Assembly (NCBI GenBank): GCA_951804985.1
Contig: OX638132.1
Coordinates: forward strand, 86,680,696 to 86,744,695
DNA: 64,000 nt
Reading direction: 5' to 3'
DNA from: Dryomyza anilis
Taxonomy: Eukaryota > Arthropoda > Insecta > Diptera > Dryomyzidae
The notes under the pieces are model-generated. The model saw only the letters and a program-made list of their open reading frames with translations. It was not told the DNA's origin and searched no databases. The position numbers and the translations under genes are program-made. Each line of letters starts with the position of its first letter. Positions within the stretch are counted from its first letter, which is position 1. Positions 33,241 through 43,374 of the stretch are shown here, one piece after another.

Positions 33241-34305
33241 GTTTCAATAAAAAAAATTAAGTTTGGATCCTAGAACATAATTATGTTGGAACCCTCTAAG
33301 AACCACCAAATGATATATCGTAGGAAAGGTTTTTAGAAGGCGGTTCCTAGAAAGTTAAAAACAACAATTTCAATGTAAGCTTTCATTTAGGGGCGGACTT
33401 TCAAACTTTTTCCCCATTAGACAAAATAGGTAACATCGTCCTCGTAACATTATTCCTCCAGGTGTAAAGCATTTGTTAAAATTATTATTTTTTAACGCGC
33501 ATTCAGTTGAATCATGTCAGTCTAATATTTCAAAGTTATCGGATTTTTTCTATCAACGAGAGGATTGTGAGGGCTTTCAAACCATACTAATAAAATTTAA
33601 AATTTTTTTTCAAGGTATGAAATTTTTGGGAGAAATAGTGTAAAATTTCATTGACATTTTTAGTTCTACGAAATAATTATTATGTGTAATTGTTATCTGA
33701 AAATTTTGTTTTTATAAAGAAGTTAGGTCTAGTATATACTAATAATAAAAAACCGTCCCCTATCAGCCCCAAATTCCGCAGTCATTTAAGAAAATTGTTT
33801 TTTTACCATACTATCAAAACTCATTTCAAATGATAGTCGATCATACTTTATAATTTAGTTGTGTGCCGGTTCGGTCTCCATATAAGAAAAATGTTTAAAC
33901 GTCCCCACCTAAAATGAAAGGTTACCTAGTGTCAAAAATAAAAAATAAAGTTTTGAAGTCCGCCAAAAACCGCCATAGCTTCGTGATAGCTTCTTCATTA
34001 GATGTCCAATCATCAAGTGTTATATATCGTTGGAAAGATCTCATTGATTAATATATTTGTCCCATAGGTTTGACCTCCTCTAGGATTAATCTACCTTTAA
34101 CAAGTGACGTTAGTTTTTTCAAACTTCTAAAATTCTATTCTATGAAAATTTGTTTGTCATATTATAAAACATTTGTGAAAGTATTTATCGTTGAAAACGG
34201 TTTTATCGGTTTTTAGCGGGTTTTAAAAAATTAATTTTCTGAAACTTTCACAAGGTAAGCTTTCATTTTATGGGCGGACTTTAAAACATTTTTTTTCGAC
34301 TTGAC
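33240..34305. other. Decayed repeat region
   Basis: No gene seen. GTAAGCTTTCATTT..GGGCGGACTT occurs at about 33375 and again at 34254, with an inverted AAAATGAAAGGTTACC at about 33912, so this stretch is built from diverged copies of one repeat. The mariner copy C follows directly. Confidence 0.55.
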
Positions 34306-34800
34306 CTAGAATTGACGCAAGAACTGAAGCCGCTTGACCACCAGAAGCGTCGTATGTTCGTGAATTGGGCTGAGCAACAACTTGAAAATGATTCGGATTT
34401 TCATCGAAAAATCATCTTCAGCGATGAGGTTCATTTCTGGCTGAATGGCTTCGTCAATAAACAAAATATGCGTTATTGGTCAGACAGCAATCCACACGTA
34501 CTCCATAAGTCATCATTGCATCCAGAAAAAATTACGGTTTGGTGCGGTTTATGGGCCGTACTTCTTCCATGATGATTAAGACCGGCACCTTACTGTGAAT
34601 GGGAATCGCTACCGTTCAATGATAACCCAATATTTTTGGCACCAATTGGATGATATGGACTTGGAGGACTTGGCTTGTGGCGCCGTCCAACAGGACGGCG
34701 ATTTATGCTTGAAAATCGTCGAAAATTGGGTTCAGCGTCTGGACTTCTGCAAACGTGCCCGTGGTGGCCATGCAAAAGAAATCGAGTTGCATACATGATG
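34306..34800 (+). pseudogene. Transposase relic, catalytic half (copy C)
   Basis: The first frame to 34572 reads TQELKPLDHQKRRMFVNWAE, KIIFSDEVHFWLNGFVNKQN, HPEKITVWCGLW and then stops. A second frame (34595-34798) continues with NGNRYRSMITQYFWHQLDDM, DLEDLACGAVQQDGDLCLKI and ENWVQRLDFCKRARGGHAKE. The segment after QQDG, including the third acidic residue, is deleted. Several frameshifts; not functional. Confidence 0.83.
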
Positions 34801-34880
34801 GCATCGAACGTTCTTTTACAGGAATAAAGAATTTCATTGATATCCAAAACCGTTTGTAGCGCTCTTATTGAAAAACCCTT
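34306..34880 (+). mobile_element. Tc1/mariner-type transposon, copy C, 5'-truncated
   Basis: The left terminal repeat is missing; similarity starts at TTGACGCAAGAACTGAAGCC. The right end is TCTTATTGAAAAACCCTT followed by TA. It retains the linker, the first catalytic motif and parts of the C-terminus, with internal deletions different from those of copy A: it keeps the MDLEDL region and a QQDG remnant. Confidence 0.85.
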
Positions 34881-34882
34881 TA

Positions 34883-35255
34883 CATTTTATGTTTCTGTTG
34901 TCTGTACCAAATTTTATTAATTCGAATATTTTCCCGTTTCGTCCCACAGTTTAGTGCTAAATAAAACCAAAGAGGGTGAGTGTCAATACCCTGGTCTACC
35001 CTTGAAATTATCACCATGGTTGGTCTAAGAAAAAATATTTTCTGTGTTGCATTTCAACATCGTCCAGCATTCGCTAATATATGTTTTAAGCTGATTGAGT
35101 TTTCTTTTGATTTTTCCATTTAATAAAGGAAAGTAAAAATTTAATTAACCTTGAATTTCCATTCAAAATACACTTTCCGATTATAGAAATGATAATTATC
35201 AATTATTTCTAGTATTACATAGTACCTATACGTTGAAATTATTCAATAATCTTAC
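34883..35255 (-). other. slo: Slowpoke intron, donor side
   Basis: Intronic sequence directly downstream (minus strand) of the slowpoke exon. It begins with the donor GTAAGATT (35255-35248). No further slowpoke exon was recognised from here to the left end of the window, so the intron is at least about 35 kb unless short exons were missed. Confidence 0.6.
35248..35255 (-). promoter_or_regulatory. Splice donor of the slowpoke exon
   Basis: GTAAGATT on the minus strand immediately follows the codons for GRIL. The reading frame continues only a few codons into the intron before a stop, in keeping with a real exon end. Confidence 0.85.
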
Positions 35256-35594
35256 CAAAATTCGACCAGTTGTTGTTTGACCAGATATAAGTTCACCAGC
35301 CCAGTCTTTTGCTTCTGTCATAAATGTTCCTTCGAACTCTTGTTTGTTGCGCGATGCCTTCTGCTCCTTCTGCTTGGGATCGTTCGGTCCCAAGTCGGGC
35401 TCCTTGCGACAGCAAATAAAGGCGAAGGCTCGCCATAGCAGCACAACCAGAAGTCCAGCAAGGAATGTGAATATGCTGGAGAGCAGGAAACACCAGTATT
35501 TTCGATCTTTGAGACATTCGTCGGCATCGAATGGTGAATCGGTTGGATCTTCTGCCAATGATTCAACAGTGCTTTGATCACACCCCGACATCCC
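35256..35594 (-). CDS. slo: Slowpoke (Slo1/BK channel) N-terminal exon with S0
   Basis: A 339-bp exon, 113 codons. Its product is the N-terminus of the pore-forming subunit of the big-conductance potassium channel, opened by voltage and cytosolic calcium in neurons and muscle. It starts MSGCDQSTVESLAEDPTDSP and has an extracellular acidic N-terminus. The S0 membrane helix, which distinguishes Slo1 from other Kv channels, covers about residues 33-59 (WCFLLSSIFTFLAGLL). Then come paired cysteines (FICCRKEP), a likely palmitoylation site by analogy, and a cytoplasmic S0-S1 linker (GPNDPKQKEQKASRNKQEFE) ending TTTGRIL. Minus-strand acceptor CATTTAG precedes GGGATG; donor GTAAGATT follows TTG, so both boundaries are phase 0. 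Drosophila Slowpoke has extra residues before this methionine, so ATG at 35589-35591 may be internal or an alternative start. The pore, S1-S6 and RCK domains lie outside the recognised sequence. Confidence 0.96.
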
Positions 35595-35602
35595 CTAAAT
35601 GG
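35595..35602 (-). promoter_or_regulatory. Splice acceptor of the slowpoke exon
   Basis: On the minus strand TTCTTAATGCCATTTAG precedes GGGATGTCG. The AG lies at 35596-35595 and a modest pyrimidine tract lies upstream. This supports an upstream coding or untranslated exon at higher coordinates, and implies that the ATG is not simply in an unspliced first exon. Confidence 0.8.
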
Positions 35603-36735
35603 CATTAAGAAAAAATATATATATATATTAAGATATTGGAAATGTAGTAAATCTTATATACAAATAAATCAAAATTTTAAAATATTTTATGTACAACATG
35701 CACAACTAAAGCACAGAATAAAGAGTGTTTTGAAATACGACTATTTTAATATATCCATGTTTTTTTGCACAGATTTTTAAAGAAAACATAAATAAATATT
35801 TGAATATACAAAAAAAAAATAAAGTTCACAGTAGCCGGCTATAAATAATCAAACATGAATGTCGAATTTTTCGGCAGAAAAGCATTTTCGAAATTGTCGT
35901 AAACTTGAAAATCAATTAGCGGAACACAAATACGTTTGAGATATGAGGCAAGCAAATAAACATAAATTATTTATTTGACATTTTCGAAATTAAAAAGCAA
36001 TGAAAATCATGCTTAAAATTTTAATAATTTAAAAATGTTTCACATTATTTGCAAAAACAAAAAATTAAAGGCAAATCAACTATTTTATTTTTATTGCGCA
36101 GATCTAAAACCTATAAAGGCTGTCTGAACATTATTTTATGTATCGTAAACTATAAAAGAATCCAAAATAAAGATTGGCATTTGGAAAAATCACATTAAAA
36201 CGACTTCGATTCTTTTTAAATTACATCAGAAAAATGTTTACTAAAAATACAATTTTGTTAATAAAAATCGTATGATGTATAACATAAAATCATTGCAATA
36301 CTATTGAATTAAAAATTAGTTCATCAATTTTTTGTTTTTTAAGTTAAGTGAGTAACTGGTCACAATAAAAAATATTTCATTTCAGTAAAAAATATTTTTA
36401 TATATTTTTATTTTTATAAAATTTTAATGGAATATATGAATAATGCAGATTATTTAGTTTGTAAATTTATTTGCGATTAGTGTCAACAGCACTACGAAAG
36501 AAAGCCAAATCTGATATTCCTAGCTTAAATGAGATAGGAACTAATTCGGTTCATAATAATTTTCATGACTTTCAAACCTATGAGTTACATGACGATCATG
36601 ATCTAGATATGATTATGTGTATCCTAATTTGGAAAATTTCTAAGAGATGGAATAATTTAAATTTCGGGATATTATTTTTATTATTTCTTTAGTATAACCC
36701 TGCTGGAAAACGGTTTCAAATGCTCTAAAATTAAC
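35603..36735 (-). other. slo: Slowpoke intron, acceptor side
   Basis: AT-rich intronic DNA upstream (minus strand) of the exon. A TA run at 35617-35630. No exon, promoter or repeat with clear boundaries was recognised. About 36465-36690 has a plus-strand open frame of 73 codons with no similarity I recognise; probably chance. Confidence 0.5.
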
Positions 36736-36739
36736 TATC

Positions 36740-37345
36740 ACGTCTGGTGAAATAAGGACTTGTCATTGTTCTAGTCCAAGGTATGCAGGATGGAGACAGT
36801 TCGTTCTGTGACCGGTACCATTGGTACCGACTGAGGACTGAATCTTGATGATCAGTTCTGTGATAGGTCTAAAAGTCTGCATGAGGTGTTAATTCACCCC
36901 TTGCCATGACAACGCCGTGTTAAAGTTGCCGGTTGTTTTCATATAAAAGTTAATTACCTCCGGTTAATTATCTCCGAGAAATCTGTCAGATGCCCAGTCT
37001 AGTATCAGTTCGTTTCCATGTAGGGCAGTGTGAATTACCCATAAACAATTGGTCACGTGACTGATGAAAAAATATCTGTCACTAAACTACTTGTAAGGTG
37101 CGAATTTTTAATTAACCAAACAAATAAAATAATGTTTTATATCGAGACTAACGGACAGTACGGTGACTGGTCCTCTCAAGACAGTATAATGACCCTAAGG
37201 ACAGTACATAGACCGGTCCTATGGTATCTATGAGGTGGGAATTGATTACCTCCAATGACAAAGCCATGTAAAAATTACCCGTAAGTTTCATACGATTGGG
37301 TCAGAACTAGAACCAGTCACCATCACCATTTCGTCAGTCAAGCGA
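36740..37345 (+). repeat. Two diverged direct copies of a GC-richer repeat
   Basis: About 36780-37010 and 37145-37310 share the order GACCGGT.C..T(G)GTA.C, ATGAGGTG..AATT.A, CC..TGACAA.GCC.TGT.AAA.TT and GTTTTCATA/GTTTCATAC. The offset is about 370. They also contain CCGGTACCATTGGTACCGAC, a local palindrome. No protein frame. Confidence 0.6.
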
Positions 37346-37384
37346 TTAGTCACGTACTGGTTCATTTTCCCGTAGGGATGGGTA

Positions 37385-37530
37385 TTATTTCATGAGTCTG
37401 GTACGATAAGTCGAAATTTAAAATATCGAAACTCAAAATACTGAAGAAAAAAAATTTGAAAATAAAAATGTCCCAACCTAAAAATGGCGAAAACAAAAAT
37501 GTCGAAAACAAAAATTTTGAAAAATAAAAT
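37385..37530 (-). repeat. TCGACATTTT-family block, minus strand
   Basis: It starts ATGAGTCTGGTACGATAAG (inverse of the TACCAGAC boundary), then AAATATCGAAACTCAAAATA, AAAAATGTC and GGCGAAAACAAAAATGTCG. Single copy of the block found also at 24955-25205. Confidence 0.75.
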
Positions 37531-38230
37531 GTCGAAATAAATGCATAGTAACAAAAATAGAGTTTCTTTTTTAAGAAAAATAAGTTAGTAAGCAAAAAAT
37601 TTAAATAAAAATAATAAAAAAAGGAAGATAAAGATTTAATAAATAACATATTCGTAACACAGACACCAAAATTCTGAGTCCGGTCGTCGCGAAAATCTAA
37701 ATCTTCGCTACGAATTCAAATTTTTAGCTACTTTAGCATCCGTTCTTTATGGAATTCAGGGTGAATATGTTCGAATATGTTCCATTGCGCATGAATCCTA
37801 GAGTAGCAAAAAAAAACGACAGGACTCAGAATTGAGGTGAGAACATAGCAGAAGCTGCAAATATTAATTCAAAACTATAAAAACTAAAAAAAATATTAAT
37901 TAAATTTGAAGGCGTAATTTTTAAATATTATACCATCTTGAAATTGGCACTAACATTTATAATAAATCAATAATAATTTTGAATTAAGTACTTGGAATCT
38001 GAAGTGCAGGAATAATGATCATTGCCCACCTTAACGGAGATACTAACATCAATAGATAATCCATATAATCCACTATGTTTCGGCCAAAAATGGTTTTAGC
38101 ATTTTAAGGATTTTAAAATTTCGACATTTTAAGGCTTCGACATATTTTTTCGACATATGGTACGGATCTCATTATTTCATATTTAAAATATACAACGTAA
38201 AATATTTTTTTTTTACGTTATTTGGAAGAT
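37530..38230. other. Non-coding stretch with decayed repeats
   Basis: 37920-38045 resembles the middle of the inverted repeat at 23160-23320 (ATACCATCTTGAAATT, AACATTTATAATAAAT, GAAGTGCAGGAATAATGA). 38090-38165 is a short TCGACATTTT relic ending in ATGGTACGGATCTCATT. No gene. Confidence 0.55.
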
Positions 38231-38268
38231 TTAGGTTAGTGCGTTGGACTGTGAACCAAAAGCCCTTG
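38231..38268 (+). repeat. SINE head fragment
   Basis: TAGGTTAGTGCGTTGGACTG followed by TGAACCAAAAGCCC matches the A-box to anticodon-arm part of the tRNA-derived SINE with several changes. It is directly followed by the right end of a mariner copy, as if that element had inserted into an old SINE and both were deleted. Confidence 0.6.
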
Positions 38269-38269
38269 A

Positions 38270-38304
38270 AAAAAAACTTGTAGCGCTCTTATTGAAAAAC
38301 CCTT
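38270..38304 (+). mobile_element. Mariner right end only (copy D)
   Basis: CTTGTAGCGCTCTTATTGAA followed by AAACCCTT and TA is the same right terminus as in copies A and C. Nothing else of the element remains. Confidence 0.75.
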
Positions 38305-38305
38305 T

Positions 38306-38895
38306 ATGTAATGTATGTATAAAAACTGTTAAATTAAAAGTGTTTGTATTTTATTTCAAGTTTACATAAAATTAAAAAGTTACACTTTAATTAAAAAATA
38401 CAACTTTGATCTAAATTTAAAGTTTTATAAACTATCTCATTTACCATTTCAAAACTAGAAATACTAAAGACGAACCTACAAAATTTCATAAATTAAAATT
38501 AAAAAAAAAAAAAAATTTGGAATATACCGCTGCCGTACAATTTCAGCTTCAGCTTACATCATTATCTCTCTCATTCAAAAAAGGTTTATTTTAATTTTCG
38601 TCATTGTTGGGTTCTATTTAAAAAGATTGTCTTTTTATTGCAGCAAAGTTTTTTGCCATTTTCTTGTTTTAGTCTTCACTTTTTCTAGTCTAGTTTTTAA
38701 CAAACATCAAAAATCAATCGGCTGTATATATTAAAAACTCAATTTTCAGAAATAAAGAACTGGAAAACCTCTAAATATACAGAACCAAGGCCACGTAATG
38801 TTTTATGAACAAAAAATAAAAGTAAATGTTGAATTGGGAAGACCTCGTTGCTATATTTTGTTCTCCAAAATATAGCACGATTATTTAATAAAAAT
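38306..38895. other. AT-rich spacer
   Basis: No gene or repeat boundary recognised. Confidence 0.5.
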
Positions 38896-38897
38896 GT

Positions 38898-39805
38898 AAG
38901 GAAGGGGTAATGTGGAAAGTTGCAATTATTGGACATGTTTTTGCATTTAGAAAAATGCCTAAAATATGCTAAGTTATGATCTATGTTATGATCTTTCTTG
39001 GGTAAAGTGGGAAACGTAATTTAAGCAATGTTTGTTGAAATTTTAGTGAAAGTATTGAGTTATATGAATTATATAATTGGTTTAACCGAGATAAAACTTA
39101 AATCGTGGCCACAAACTAATAAAAAGCAACATTTTGACTTCACCCAAAAAAATAACTGAATTGCAGAAGAAAGCCAAGAAGCGAACCGTTAACAGTAGAA
39201 AAAAGAATACATCGGTAAATTTTGTTCAATTTCATCAGAATAAGAATTGTATGAATAAACTGCCAAAGAAATCAAATTTCAATAATTTAGTGAACCACAA
39301 TATCTGAAAAAGGCCTTGAAATGTGGGAACTTGATGATCAGCACTATACCTGTGTGCATTGTCACTCAGAATATTCTGACTGGGAGTAAATGCACAATTT
39401 TTTTTCCTATTTTCTTAATATAACTACTGAAATGTTTATGAATTTAAACTTTTTTTTCCATTCCATTAACCTTCTTTTTTATTACCTTATTATAATTTTT
39501 TTTATCCTTAATATATTTAACTTTGATATGAAAAATACTAAACATGAGAAGACTAAAATAGCATTTTGGTAAAAATATGGAAATTTCCCACTTTACCCCA
39601 AGATTTTACAACATGTCCGAAATTGAGCTATTTTGAAACATTGCTCAAAAATCATATAAATGGCATATAAATGGTATTCTGTTTATGCAAAAAGTGAAAT
39701 CATCTACCAGTCTATGAAATACACCCTATGATAGAATTTAAAAATTATTCAAAAATACTTTTTAGAGGAAAATCAAAACGTTTCTCAGTTTACCCCAGAC
39801 TCCTC
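38898..39805. mobile_element. Decayed DNA transposon with GGGGTAA-type inverted ends
   Basis: The left edge GGAAGGGGTAATGTGGAAAG (about 38900) faces AAACGTTTCTCAGTTTACCCC at about 39777-39797. A nested inner pair, TTGGGTAAAGTGGGAAA at 38999-39015 and TTTCCCACTTTACCCCAAG at 39584-39602, is accompanied by inverted GGACATGTT/AACATGTCC. On the plus strand, KKAKKRTVNSRKKNTSV (about 39170) and WELDDQHYTCVHCHSEYSDW (about 39325) look like scraps of a transposase C-terminus with a CxxC motif, perhaps pogo-like. Heavily broken; family not secure. Confidence 0.5.
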
Positions 39806-40575
39806 TATAAATTTTCCGTTCATTTGAAAGGGCGTATAATTATTTTTTTATTTCGAGCGTAAACTTCAGTCCGAATTGTAAAGAAGTCTATTTCTGTATT
39901 TTGTACACAGGATAATTTAATATATAAGTCAAAATCGTTTTATAATTAAAATTAAAATCGAAACTGGAATAAAATCGAAATTGAAACTGGGATAAAATCG
40001 AAATCGAAACCGTTATTCGTTTAAGTTTCAATTCTTCATATTGAATAGCATAATTTTCATATTTTTAATTGATTTTAATATAATATGAAACTGATTAATA
40101 TAATTAAACAGTTTTATTTTTAATAGTTATTATTTTTTTTCTTTTCAAATCTGATTTCGTGCATTTATATTTTAGATATTTTTCATAATTTATATTTATC
40201 TTACATTTGACAAATTCACAAAGTTCGCAAATGCCAAATCTTGCATCATGAAATATTTTTATTTACATCGCCTCAAATGAAAAATGAATACTGTTTATTT
40301 TTCGTGGTAACTGAGGCCGGCGTATTTTGTTTTTCTATTTTTCAGTTTTTATATTTTTCTATTTTTTTTTTTATTTCACTATATTCACAACAACAATATG
40401 AACACTATTAGAGACATCAAAGTGCAGCACGCAGAATAGCAACATTTCACAGATTTTTCGCTGTTTATTTAAAATTTTTCTTTTTTCTTTTAAATTTTTT
40501 TCATTTATATTTTCTTGAATTTGTTTGCTGTTGCTTTGTTTCAAAAATATTTATTTTTAAAAATAGTCACAAACA
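39806..40575. other. AT-rich spacer
   Basis: 39950-40020 holds a short tandem AAAATCGAAA.TGAAACTGGG repeat. Remaining sequence featureless. Confidence 0.5.
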
Positions 40576-40579
40576 ATAT

Positions 40580-41220
40580 TTATTTTTAAGATGTCGCCAA
40601 GAGAGCGACTGATGAGAGAGATGGAAGCACAGAAACAGTAACAGCTACAGCAACAAAGAGAGAGAGCGCGCGAGACGCGAATTGCTGTTTTTTTATTTTC
40701 TACACAGAATTTGACATCAATTCAAAGTGATTAAAAGTGCAGCGCCACAAAAATTAGAAAATATTGGAAAAATCTTTGAGAAAAACTAAGCGGTACCGTG
40801 GCAACAACTCCGCGGCAAACAACGCACAAGAAACGCGTTCGATTTTTTTATTTGGTATTTTTACATTTTGATATTTTCACAAAAATATTCTTTCAAATTT
40901 GATCATCCACAAAATATAAACGCGCGACCCGCAAAGTACCACAGCAACGAAAATAAGTGCGCGCCGCTAGACTCGCGTTTCGAAACTGAGCCAAATTTTA
41001 TAAAATCCTCAGAGTCTGAACGAGCGAAATTTTGCTCTCGTGCAACGGCCACAGCCATCCACATGCGACAAGAATGAGCGCAGTAGAAGAACAAAAAGAA
41101 AGGCGCGACATTTTCAGGAAATCCTATGCGACAGATAGTCAACCAATTGAGCCATTTGCGATCACTTTGCAAATTATTTTTAATTATTCGCTGTGGCGAC
41201 CACGGGCGACAAACTAAAAC
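40580..41220 (-). promoter_or_regulatory. Candidate slowpoke promoter / 5' untranslated exon
   Basis: A GC-richer, non-repetitive block about 5 kb upstream of the slowpoke exon on the same strand. It has GAGAGAGAGCGCGCGAGACG (GAGA-type sites) at about 40655-40680. On the minus strand it also has CTCATCAGTCGCTCTCT, which contains a TCAGTC match to the insect initiator. Fly slowpoke genes are driven by several tissue-specific promoters upstream of the common exon, so a promoter here would fit. I could not place a first exon or donor, and no TATA or DPE at proper spacing was found. Open frames in the block look like chance openness. Confidence 0.35.
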
Positions 41221-41224
41221 AACA

Positions 41225-42195
41225 TTGAATTAATGTAAAATTTATTCATAATTCAAAGAATTCAAAGAACAAAAAAAAAAGACAAAATATTCGAAATTAA
41301 ATGTGCCTTCATTTTATGGCTCATTTTTGCGCCCATTCGAATTTATTTCACTGAACATTTGCACGCTTGATATTAATAAACTTAATAATAACAACAACAA
41401 CAAATGAAAATAATAATAAAAATTATAACAACAACAACACGAACCGTATTCCCTGAACTGGGCGGGTTGCGTCAGCAGTATCTTGTCTGATGTATTATGT
41501 AGGGTGAGGTCTGCTGTAGAGCTACGGGTATCCAGGGGCCATGAAATATTCACCAAAGTCGAAAATGTCATGCAATGTTGTATTTGTACAACAAACATAA
41601 TAACAGCAACAACAACAAACAAAAACGACTATAAAATAAAAATAATTCATTTACACATTGAAAACCATTTACGAATATTTAATACATTTTTAAAAATATT
41701 ACAGAATAAAATGTACATCTGTATATACTCGATGAGCGAAAACATTTAAAAACATATAATTTTTATATATCTGCACATAAATCAAAATGTGCCAAATGTT
41801 TTGGAAATAAAGGAATTAAATCAAACTATTTGAGAGAAACGACATGTCAAGTGCCTTATTTCAATTTTTAACACTTTGAACATTAATTTAACACAAGTCA
41901 TAAAATTAGGTCAAAACGTTCTTTTAATTAGTTTTTGTTGACCTTATATTTGAAATACTTTTTTGAGTTTTCTTTGTTTTTATATTTTTTTAATGTTTGA
42001 AATTACACTCAGAAAAAATACTGTTAAATCAATAGTTTTTTACTATTAAATTAAATCAATAGGATAAATTACTACATATTTTAATAGGTACATACTATTA
42101 AATTATTTTTGAGTTTATATGAAAATATTTATTTTTTTGTATACTATTGAATCAAAACAACTAGGATTTCAATTTAAATAGGATTTTTTTGATTT
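41225..42195. other. Non-coding stretch
   Basis: AACAACAACA triplet repeats around 41390-41440 and 41600-41620. A TACTATTAAATTA-type cluster at 42030-42180. No gene recognised; frames near 41314-41750 are explained by the triplet repeats. Confidence 0.5.
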
Positions 42196-42197
42196 TT

Positions 42198-42481
42198 ATA
42201 CCCTACACCTATGAGGTACAGGGTATATTAACTTTGTGCATATATTGTAACGCCCCTTAGGAGGTGTGTCCGGTATGGAAAAGTATATATATTCTTGATC
42301 AGCATCACTACCCGAGTCCGTTTAGCCATGTCCGTCTGTCTGTCTGTCCGTCTTGCTGTCTTGCTGTCCGAATACAGAATAACTTGAGATATACTGATCA
42401 GAATGCGATGAAACTTCGTCTCAATATATTTTAGCCAAAAGTAGGAACTGAGTTTGAAAATGAGCCAAATCGGTTAACGGA
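42198..42481 (+). mobile_element. TIR repeat with CTGT microsatellite, truncated copy
   Basis: Nearly identical to 7691-8003: same ATACCCTACACCTATGAGG start, same TATATATTCTTGATCAGCAT and a shorter CTGT run. It breaks off after AAATCGGTTAACGG, so the right terminal repeat is missing. The high identity suggests recent activity of the family. Confidence 0.85.
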
Positions 42482-42734
42482 AATATTAATTATTAAATGT
42501 GATTCATGTTTCTTGGGAATGAAACAATCATTTTAACGTCCTAGCATACTCTAGAAGAATCACTGTGGAGCGTTCTGAAATCCCATTTTTTTTAGTGTTT
42601 TATGAGTGTAATTGATAAGTCAAATTGAAAATTTTAGCAGTATTTCAAATGATCATAAATATGAGAATAGTTGGACTCTATTCTAGATCCGATTCTCACA
42701 TTACCTACGCGATAAATTGGCACCCACCACCGTT

Positions 42735-43370
42735 TAATAGACTATAAAGCTATCTTCAACAGTCCGTTAAGGAGCCGCCTGTATGCCACCATGTCTCAGT
42801 TCGGTATAAATGACAAACTTATTAGGCTGCAGGATGACCCTGAGCAACACATATTACACATTTTGAATTGGGAACAACCTCCCCGATATTCTTAATACTG
42901 AACGAGGTTTCAGACAGGCGACTGACAGTCAGTGTAGCATTTTCCAGTTTAGAGAAGGAATCGCGTCAAATGGGTCTTACAAAAAAATGAGAACAAGACG
43001 AAGTGCCTGGTGTCAAAAAACAAAGAGTCCCAGCAACATAAACGGTACGTCACTATTGAAACCCATACTTTCGAAGTAGTGAAGAACTTCGACTTCTACT
43101 AAGAATATCAATCTTTATATTAGCTTTTTCCAACAAGTGCTACTTTGGGCGCACTAGGCAATTGAGAAGTAGAGCTCGAAGTACAAAAATTAAGTCACTC
43201 CTCATGTCAGAGGAGGCTCTTTGGCGCTGGAGATATAGGAGCGTTCGAGACATAGATTCTTGAATGAAAACGCTCCATCGAAAAAGGTGTAAAGTCTTTA
43301 CCCAGCGATGGTCAACGCAGGAGAGGACGACGGGACAACCCACCATGGGTTAAATGGTCAATAAGTTATA
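42735..43370 (+). pseudogene. Non-LTR retrotransposon reverse-transcriptase relic
   Basis: Frames carrying YKAIFNSPLRSRLYATMSQF, GINDKLIRL and RGFRQ correspond to the fingers/palm entry of a fly non-LTR reverse transcriptase. Then, after an internal deletion that removes the catalytic YADD-type motif, come HTFEVVKNF and CYFGRTRQLRSRARSTKIKS from the thumb region. Several stops and frame changes. The end is near 43370 (AACGCAGGAGAGGACGACGG). Clade uncertain. Distinct in sequence from the truncated element at 20082-20600. Confidence 0.75.
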
Positions 43371-43374
43371 AAAC

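Noticed and set aside
35293..35605. Other open frames overlapping the slowpoke exon
   Set aside because: They are shadows of the real coding frame, which alone reads as the conserved Slowpoke N-terminus.
41314..41622. Minus-strand 102-codon Leu/Tyr/Cys-rich frame
   Set aside because: A large part comes from AACAACAACA repeats read on the other strand; no family recognised.
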